DNA of 22,380 bases from Planctomycetota bacterium (GTDB lineage Bacteria > Planctomycetota > Phycisphaerae > Phycisphaerales > UBA1924), in NCBI GenBank assembly GCA_023434205.1, contig JAEYTB010000210.1, positions 1 to 22,380 on the forward strand. Reading direction: 5' to 3'. The notes under the pieces are model-generated. The model was not told the DNA's origin and made no database searches. It was given only the letters and a program-made list of their open reading frames with translations. Shown one piece after another: positions 1-5,193 of the stretch. The position numbers were made by a program, and so were the translations under genes. Every line of letters begins with the position of its first letter. Position 1 is the stretch's first letter.

Positions 1-278
1 CCCCGCGGAGCCGGGGGAGGAGTGGGGGACGCCCCCTCCGCCTCGCAGGGCCTCGGCACCTCCCCCGCGGAGCCGGGGGAGGAGTGGGGGACGCCCCCTC
101 CGCCTCGCAGGGCCTCGGCACCTCCTCCGCGGAGCCGGGGGAGGAGTGGGGGACACCCCCTCCGCCTCGCAGGGCCTCGGCACCTCCCCCGCCGAGCCGG
201 GGGAGGAGTGGGGGACGCCCCCTCCGCCTCGCAGAGCCTCGGCACCTCCCCCGCGGAGCCGGGGGAGGAGTGGGGGAG
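1..278. repeat. Tandem array of a 62-bp palindromic repeat (about 4.5 copies)
   Basis: Four full units begin at 1, 63, 125 and 187, and a partial fifth runs from 249 to about 278; the spacing is exactly 62 bp. Each unit holds a perfect 8-bp inverted repeat (CCTCCCCC / GGGGGAGG) around an 8-nt loop, and a second short G-run/C-run pairing (GGGGG-AC-GCCCCC). Copies differ by single bases, for example gacg to gacacc in unit 3 and gcaggg to gcagag in unit 4. Because 62 is not a multiple of 3, each reading frame cycles through all three phases of the unit and stays open, so long artificial ORFs cross it. The array may continue left of the window. It resembles a REP-type extragenic element, but I cannot assign it to a named family. 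Confidence 0.93.
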
Positions 279-295
279 TCGGTATTGTGTCGGCC

Positions 296-700
296 ATGGT
301 TCCGAAGTGGCTCATCGCGGTGCTGTTGCTGGTGGGGTCGAACGTGTTTATGACCTATGCGTGGTACTACCACGTGAAGGCGAAGACGTGGCCGCTGGTG
401 ACGGCGATCGTGGTGTCGTGGCTGATCGCGGGGGCGGAGTACTGCCTGCAGGTGCCGGCGAACCGGATCGGGCATGTGAACTTCGGGGGGCCGTTCACGG
501 CGCCGCAGCTCAAGATCATCCAGGAGGCGATCACGCTGACGGTGTTCGCGGTGTTCTCGCTGGCGGTGCTGCACGAGCGGCTGCGGGTGACGGACATCGT
601 GGCGTTCGTGCTGATCTTCGCGGGGGTGCTGGTGTCGACGATGGGGCCGGCGTGGATGCCGTGGCTGAACGGGGTTGAGATGAACGGGGTGGGGAAGTAG
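296..700 (+). CDS. Small DMT-type membrane protein (DUF486 family)
   Basis: 134 residues with four predicted hydrophobic segments. The N-terminal stretch LLLVGSNVFMTYAWYYH and the later QLKIIQEAITLTVFAVFS look like the DUF486 family, small four-helix proteins related to half-size drug/metabolite transporters. The substrate is unknown. ATG 296 gives the family's usual short N-terminus; an in-frame GTG at 287 (adding VSA) sits 8 nt after GGGGGAG and could be the true start. That purine-rich stretch is the tail of the 62-bp repeat array, so the repeat appears to supply the ribosome-binding site. Versions starting inside the array (from 146) are spurious because they translate repeat units. The stop codon directly abuts the ATG of the transporter at 701, indicating co-transcription. 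Confidence 0.82.
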   Translation: MVPKWLIAVLLLVGSNVFMTYAWYYHVKAKTWPLVTAIVVSWLIAGAEYCLQVPANRIGHVNFGGPFTAPQLKIIQEAITLTVFAVFSLAVLHERLRVTDIVAFVLIFAGVLVSTMGPAWMPWLNGVEMNGVGK

Positions 701-2242
701 ATGGACTATCGCCGGGTGATGCTGTGGGTGGGGCCGCTGCTGGCGGTGGCGGTGTACCTGCTGGTGCCGCGGGAGCTGCGGGATGGTGCTGGTGCGGTGA
801 CGGCGACGCTGTCGGAGAGCGGGCGTGCGGCGATGGCGGTGACGGTGCTGATGACGGTGTGGTGGCTGAGCGAGGTGATGCCGCTGGAGGCGGCGGGGCT
901 GCTGCCGTTGGTGCTGCTGCCGGCGCTGGGGGTGATGGACCTGCGGCAGGTGGCGCCGGCGTACGCGGACCCGGTGATCATGCTGTTCCTGGGCGGGATG
1001 CTGCTGGGCTGCGCGCTGGAGCGGTGGGGGCTGCACCGGCGGCTGGGGTACACGGCGGTGGCGTGGTTCGGGAAGAGCCCGTCGATGCTGGTGGGGGCGA
1101 TCCTGGGGGCGTCGGCGTTCATGAGCATGTGGGTGAGCAACACGGCGTCGGCGGTGATGATGCTGCCGATCGCGACGCGCGTGGTGTTCATCGTGGGCGA
1201 GGAGACGAAGGGGGATGCGGGGCCGGGGCGGGACAGGCTGGTCAGGAACCTGGGGCTGTGCGCGGTGCTGGCGGTGGCGTACGGGGCGTCCATTGGAGGA
1301 ATCGGGACGCTGATCGGGACGCCGCCGACAGCGCAGCTCGCGGCGTTCGCGCAGTCGCGGTACGGGGAGACGCTGACGTTCGCGCGGTGGATGGCGGTGG
1401 GGCTGCCGATCGTCGTGCTCGCGGGCGTGACGGCGTGGGTGGTGCTGACGCGGTTCGTGTACCCGCTGAAGGGGCTGTCGCTGGGGACAGCGCGGGAGAA
1501 GCTGATGGAGCACCGGCGGGCGCTGGGGCCGCTGAGCGGGACGGAGTGGCGGGTGCTGGTGGTGTTCGTGATGACCGCCGCGGCGTGGATCGTGGTGCCG
1601 CTGCTCATGCGCGATGGGCGGGTGAGGGGCGCGCTGTCGTGGGGCTCGGGCGCGGATGCGGGCGTGCGGGTGAGCGATGCGGCGATCGGGCTGGCGGGCG
1701 CGCTGCTGTTGTTTTTGATCCCCGCGGGCGGGGGGCAGCGGCGGGGGCTGCTCACGTGGGAGGAGGGGTCGCGCGTGCCGTGGGGGGTGCTGCTGCTGTT
1801 CGGCGGCGGGCTGGCGATGGCGGAGGCGATCGATGTGACGGGGATTGATGACTACCTGGCGGGGCTGGGCGGGATCATGGCGGGCTGGCCGGTGTGGCTG
1901 GTGGTGCTGGTGGTGGCGCTGTCCGCGGCGTTCCTGTCGGAGGTGACGAGCAACACGGCGCAGACGGCGGTGATGCTGCCGGTGGGGGCGGCGCTGGCGG
2001 AGCGGCTTGGGGTGCCCGCGGCGGTGGTGCTGATCCCCGGGGTGCTGGGGGCGTGCCTGGCGTTCATGCTGCCCGCGGGGACGCCGCCCAACGCGATCGT
2101 GTTCGCGAGCGGGAAGGTGACGATTCGGCAGATGGCGTGGGCGGGGTTGTGGTTGAACCTGGCGTGCGCGGGGGTGGTGACGGGGTATGTGCTTTTGATG
2201 ATGAAGATGGGGTGGTTGGTGGGGGGGAAGTGGGGGACGTGA
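701..2242 (+). CDS. SLC13/DASS-family divalent anion:sodium symporter
   Basis: 513 residues, strongly hydrophobic throughout, about the usual length for the family. Two inverted halves each carry the SNT substrate/sodium-site motif: SNT at 146-148 (VSNTASAVMML) and at 417-419 (TSNTAQTAVML). Each is followed by its partner loop: GTLIGTPPT in the first half and the family signature LPAGTPPNAIVFASG at about 457-471. Known members move dicarboxylates, citrate, sulfate or phosphate with Na+; specificity cannot be read here. ATG 701 follows the preceding stop without a gap, so translation is probably coupled. Third codon positions are nearly all G (GCG, CTG, GTG, GGG), unlike the C-ending codons of the nrf and nos genes. 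The gene ends just before an 8-bp triplet repeat and a hairpin that may terminate it. Confidence 0.93.
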   Translation: MDYRRVMLWVGPLLAVAVYLLVPRELRDGAGAVTATLSESGRAAMAVTVLMTVWWLSEVMPLEAAGLLPLVLLPALGVMDLRQVAPAYADPVIMLFLGGMLLGCALERWGLHRRLGYTAVAWFGKSPSMLVGAILGASAFMSMWVSNTASAVMMLPIATRVVFIVGEETKGDAGPGRDRLVRNLGLCAVLAVAYGASIGGIGTLIGTPPTAQLAAFAQSRYGETLTFARWMAVGLPIVVLAGVTAWVVLTRFVYPLKGLSLGTAREKLMEHRRALGPLSGTEWRVLVVFVMTAAAWIVVPLLMRDGRVRGALSWGSGADAGVRVSDAAIGLAGALLLFLIPAGGGQRRGLLTWEEGSRVPWGVLLLFGGGLAMAEAIDVTGIDDYLAGLGGIMAGWPVWLVVLVVALSAAFLSEVTSNTAQTAVMLPVGAALAERLGVPAAVVLIPGVLGACLAFMLPAGTPPNAIVFASGKVTIRQMAWAGLWLNLACAGVVTGYVLLMMKMGWLVGGKWGT

Positions 2243-2262
2243 AGAGGTGAAGAGGTGAAGAG
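2239..2262. repeat. Three tandem copies of GTGAAGAG
   Basis: Three perfect 8-bp units overlap the last codons and stop of the SLC13 gene and run directly into the solitary 62-bp repeat copy. An 8-bp unit is prone to slippage, which would shift the 3' end of the transporter gene or its distance to the hairpin. Confidence 0.9.
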
Positions 2263-2320
2263 GGACACCCCCTCCGCCTCGCAGAGCCTCGGCACCTCCC
2301 CCGCAGAGCCGGGGGAGGAG
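2262..2320. repeat. Solitary copy of the 62-bp repeat
   Basis: Same orientation and nearly the same sequence as the units at 1-278. It combines the gacacc variant of unit 3 with the gcagag variant of unit 4 and has its own change (CCGCAGAGCC in the loop). It fills the whole gap between two convergent genes and abuts the stop codon of the DinB-like gene exactly at 2321. Confidence 0.92.
2295..2318. terminator. Hairpin between convergent genes, possible bidirectional terminator
   Basis: CCTCCCCC (2295-2302) pairs perfectly with GGGGGAGG (2311-2318) around an 8-nt loop. It is the palindrome of the solitary repeat copy and lies between the SLC13 stop (2242) and the DinB-like stop (2321). There is no U-run on either strand, so it would not be a classical intrinsic terminator; mRNA 3'-end protection or a Rho-linked role are alternatives. 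Confidence 0.4.
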
Positions 2321-2839
2321 TTAGGCGATCCCCTGCTTGCGGCTGAGTTCGGCGATGCGGGCCAGGTGGTAGTCGTCGTGCTCGCAGACGAAGCACACGG
2401 CGTCCACCAGCCGCAAGGGTTGCTTGAGGCGGGGGTGGATGGAGACGCGGGCGAAGTCGGCCTCGGTGAGCTGGTGCAGGCGGGCGACTTGGCGAGTGCG
2501 GGCGGCGCGGAGGTCGGCGAGGATGTCGGCGATGTCGCGTTCGTCGTAGCGGGCGTCGTGCGTCGAGCGGTTCTCCATGTCCGCGGCACGGAGCTCGGGC
2601 TTGCCGGCGAGGAAGTCTTCGATGCGGCCGTCGAACAGGGGCTCAAGGGAGAGGATGTGCCCGATGTTGGCCTGGATCGACCAGCCCCCGTCGGACCAGG
2701 TGAGCTGCTGGGGGGTGAGGGCGCGGGCGCGGTCCTCGGCGCGGGCGGGGAGGCCGCGCATGCGCTCGACGAGGTCGGGGTACTTTGAGACGGGGAAGTC
2801 GAACGAGAAGCGGCGCTCGATCCAGGGCCAGAGCGGCAT
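2321..2839 (-). CDS. DinB-like four-helix protein, last gene of the nrf operon
   Basis: 172 residues, soluble, no signal peptide. The pattern is that of the DinB/DfsB superfamily: a first helix with metal-ligand candidate His in WSIQANIGHIL (about residue 60), a long middle region, and a terminal HDDYHLARI with His pairs. These proteins are often metal-dependent thiol (bacillithiol/mycothiol) transferases, but many have no known reaction; I infer fold only. The start is well supported: AGGAGG lies 7 nt upstream of the ATG. It begins 36 bp after the nrfA stop on the same strand, so it is probably co-transcribed with nrfHA, although nothing in the sequence links it to nitrite reduction. The repeat hairpin immediately follows its stop. 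Confidence 0.82.
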   Translation of the reverse strand: MPLWPWIERRFSFDFPVSKYPDLVERMRGLPARAEDRARALTPQQLTWSDGGWSIQANIGHILSLEPLFDGRIEDFLAGKPELRAADMENRSTHDARYDERDIADILADLRAARTRQVARLHQLTEADFARVSIHPRLKQPLRLVDAVCFVCEHDDYHLARIAELSRKQGIA

Positions 2840-2875
2840 GCGTGAACCTCCTGCCGCGGGAGGGCGGCGGGGATT

Positions 2876-4558
2876 CTACTTCGCGGGCGGGGCGGGCGGG
2901 CCCTGCTTGCGGTCGCTCACGCCCTGGAGGGGCTCGACGGGGATGTTGACGGGGGGCGCGGCCGGGGCGCGGAGGCGCAGGGCGGCGGCCTGGGCCTGGC
3001 GTGAGAAGTCGATGGACTCGGCGAGCACCCGCGCGGCCTCCTGGTCGGCGTGGAAGCCCATGCTGTTCTCGCTCTGGATGAAGTCCAGCCGCCACTGCGA
3101 GCGGCGCTGGAGGTCGTAGATGGGCTTGAGCGATTCCTCGCTGGCGCCGGCGGCCTTGGCCTCGCGGATGGCGTCGAGCATGTCGGTCATGGCCTTGGCG
3201 GCGACCTCCATGAGGTTGGCGGTGCGGGTCTGGATGGTCGCCACCTTCTCGCGCAGCTCGGCCTCGGGCACGTTGTGGCAGGTCTGGCAGGCGTTGTTGA
3301 TGTTGAGCAGGGGGCTGCGGACCCAGTGGCTGCTGACCTTCATCGCGCCGGAGCGCTCGTAGGGCATGTGGCAGTCGGCGCAGGAGACGCCGCTGCGGGC
3401 GTGGACGCCCTGGGACCAGAGCTCAAACTCGGGGTGCTGGGCCTTGTAGACGGGCGCGCCGGTCTCGGCGTGGATGTAGTCGTTGAAGGGGGTGCCGTCG
3501 GGGAACTTGTGCTGGTCGAAGTGGGCCTCGATGTGCTCGACCTTGACGCCCTTGCTCCAGGGGAAGAAGAGGGTCTCCTTGGGGCCGCAGTAGTACTCGA
3601 CGTGGCACTGGCCGCAGACGAAGCTGCGCATCTCCTGGCGCGTGGCGTCAACGTTGGGGTCGTAGTCCTTGGCGCGCGACCCCTTGCGCCAGCGCTCGAC
3701 GCTGGGCAGGTGCGGCACCGGCTCGTCGGACTTGGCGAGGCTCGCGATGCCCACGGCAAAGCCGGGGCGGGTGATTCGCAGGTGCATGGACTGGGGGTCG
3801 TGGCAGTCGATGCAGCTCACCGGGTGCGCATCGCCGATGTGGTGGGCGTCGGGCGCGGGGACGGGCTGGCCCTTGGTGGCGGGCGTGGTGACGGGCTGGC
3901 CCCCGGGGAAGACGGGGCCGCTGCCGCTCTTGCCGCCGCCGGGGGTGCCGTCGGGGGTTTTGAAGAGCTCGGCGTGCGCCGCGGCGTACTCGGTGGTGCT
4001 GAGCTTTTTGAAGCCCTCCATGACGGCGGGCCAGTTGAAGCCGGCGTTGAGGGCCGCTTCGTCGGCGGGCTGGCCCATGGACTCGAGGCCGACGCGCCGG
4101 TAGGTGGGGATGACGGAGGCGTGGCAGTGGAGGCAGGCGCCGACCTGGGGCTTCTGGGCGACGCGCTGGGTCACCTCCTGGTCGTAGAGCATGTAGGCGT
4201 GGCCGCGGGCCTCGCGGTAGTCGATGCTGAAGGCGTAGCCGGCGTAGAGGCGGCGGAGCCAGGGGTGCGACTCGAGCTTGCTGAGGGGCATTCCCTCGGA
4301 GCCGCCGTACTGGGTCTCGGAGTCGTCGACGGTGCGGCGGTAGGTGTCGAACTGGCGCGGCCAGTTGGCGCCCCATGCCGCGGGGTCGGTGCTGGTCTCG
4401 GTGACGTCCACGACGCGGACGAAGGGGCGGCGGGACTCCTGGCGGTGTTCGAAGATGGTGACGAGCAGGGCGGTCACGCCAAGGGTGGTGATGGCGGCGA
4501 CGGCGAGCACCACGCCCATGATGAGGATTCGCTTCTTGCGGGTGGCGTCTTGGGCCAT
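2876..4558 (-). CDS. nrfA: Pentahaem cytochrome c nitrite reductase (ammonia-forming)
   Basis: 560 residues. Reduces nitrite to ammonium with six electrons in the periplasm, receiving them from NrfH. One N-terminal hydrophobic segment (about 11-35) is a signal or membrane anchor. Five haem motifs: CLHCH 142-146, CIDCH 249-253, CGQCH 315-319, CADCH 393-397, CQTCH 424-428. Catalytic equivalents are visible: Arg118 (EARGH), Tyr322 (CHVEYY) and His375 (YKAQHPEFELW). Calcium-site residues Glu321, Lys372 and Gln374 are kept. Two oddities: the first, active-site haem motif ends in His rather than the Lys of classical NrfA (CxxCK), and about 100 residues separate haems 1 and 2 (about 40 in E. coli), including a Gly/Pro/Thr-rich stretch at about 200-245. 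AGAGGA precedes the ATG; the gap to nrfH is 19 bp. Confidence 0.95.
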   Translation of the reverse strand: MAQDATRKKRILIMGVVLAVAAITTLGVTALLVTIFEHRQESRRPFVRVVDVTETSTDPAAWGANWPRQFDTYRRTVDDSETQYGGSEGMPLSKLESHPWLRRLYAGYAFSIDYREARGHAYMLYDQEVTQRVAQKPQVGACLHCHASVIPTYRRVGLESMGQPADEAALNAGFNWPAVMEGFKKLSTTEYAAAHAELFKTPDGTPGGGKSGSGPVFPGGQPVTTPATKGQPVPAPDAHHIGDAHPVSCIDCHDPQSMHLRITRPGFAVGIASLAKSDEPVPHLPSVERWRKGSRAKDYDPNVDATRQEMRSFVCGQCHVEYYCGPKETLFFPWSKGVKVEHIEAHFDQHKFPDGTPFNDYIHAETGAPVYKAQHPEFELWSQGVHARSGVSCADCHMPYERSGAMKVSSHWVRSPLLNINNACQTCHNVPEAELREKVATIQTRTANLMEVAAKAMTDMLDAIREAKAAGASEESLKPIYDLQRRSQWRLDFIQSENSMGFHADQEAARVLAESIDFSRQAQAAALRLRAPAAPPVNIPVEPLQGVSDRKQGPPAPPAK

Positions 4559-4577
4559 GGTCGGGTCCTCTGAGGAA

Positions 4578-5159
4578 TTAGTCCATAAAACGGTCGTTGC
4601 CGCGGCCCGAGCGGGCCTTGTGGGCGTGGCCCACGTCGCTGTGGCAGTGGATGCAGGAGGGGGCGGCGTCGTTGGCGTCCCCCACGGCGATCATCTCGTG
4701 GACGGTGTCCTGGTGGCAGGCGACGCAGGCGCCCTGCGTGACCTTGCGGTTGCGTCGCTTGATCTGGATGGGGTCGTGGTACTCGCCTGTTGTAAAGGCC
4801 AGGGAGTGGAAGAAGCCGTTGTCGGACTTGACGACCATCTTGCCCACGAGGTTGTGGGGCAGGTGGCAGTCGTTGCAGGTGGCGACGTGCTTGTGGCTGG
4901 AGGACTGCCAGGTGTCGTAGTGCTCCTGCATGACGTGGCAGTTGGCGCAGGCGGCGGGGTCGTTGGTGAGGTAGGCCCAGCCCTTGCCGTACCCGAAGGT
5001 GAACGCGCCCACGCCGCCCAAGATCCCGAAGACCACGGCGACCGCCAGGGGCAGCACGCCGATGCGCGCGATGCGGGGCCACAGCCCGCGCCGGCCGGCC
5101 TGGGGCTGAGTTGTTGCGGTCGTCTCGGGCACACGCACCCCACTGGTCAGGCTGGGCAA
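4578..5159 (-). CDS. nrfH: Tetrahaem membrane quinol dehydrogenase NrfH
   Basis: 193 residues, NapC/NirT family. It oxidises menaquinol at the membrane and passes electrons to NrfA. There is one transmembrane helix (about 33-56), then four CxxCH motifs: 71-75, 95-99, 145-149 and 169-173. Met77 in CANCHVM matches the unusual methionine ligand of haem 1 in characterised NrfH. The start is uncertain: the longest reading frame begins with TTG at 5159, with GGAGGGG about 16 nt upstream; in-frame GTG codons 7 and 9 residues later are alternatives that leave the anchor helix intact. It sits between ccsBA and nrfA, the usual HA order, with short gaps that suggest one transcript. Confidence 0.94.
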   Translation of the reverse strand: MPSLTSGVRVPETTATTQPQAGRRGLWPRIARIGVLPLAVAVVFGILGGVGAFTFGYGKGWAYLTNDPAACANCHVMQEHYDTWQSSSHKHVATCNDCHLPHNLVGKMVVKSDNGFFHSLAFTTGEYHDPIQIKRRNRKVTQGACVACHQDTVHEMIAVGDANDAAPSCIHCHSDVGHAHKARSGRGNDRFMD

Positions 5160-5193
5160 TGTACCGAGGTTCCGGCCCCTCCGCCACCCGAGG

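Noticed and set aside
1..278. CRISPR array
   Set aside because: Units are contiguous 62-bp copies without unique spacers, and no cas gene is present.
22..678. Long open frames running through the 62-bp array into the DUF486 gene
   Set aside because: Frames stay open only because of the repeat composition, and downstream of 300 this frame is out of phase with the DUF486 protein.
3050..4573. 507-codon open frame antisense to nrfA
   Set aside because: The opposite strand encodes five haem motifs of NrfA. The antisense product is Gly/Val/Ala-rich with no recognisable fold.
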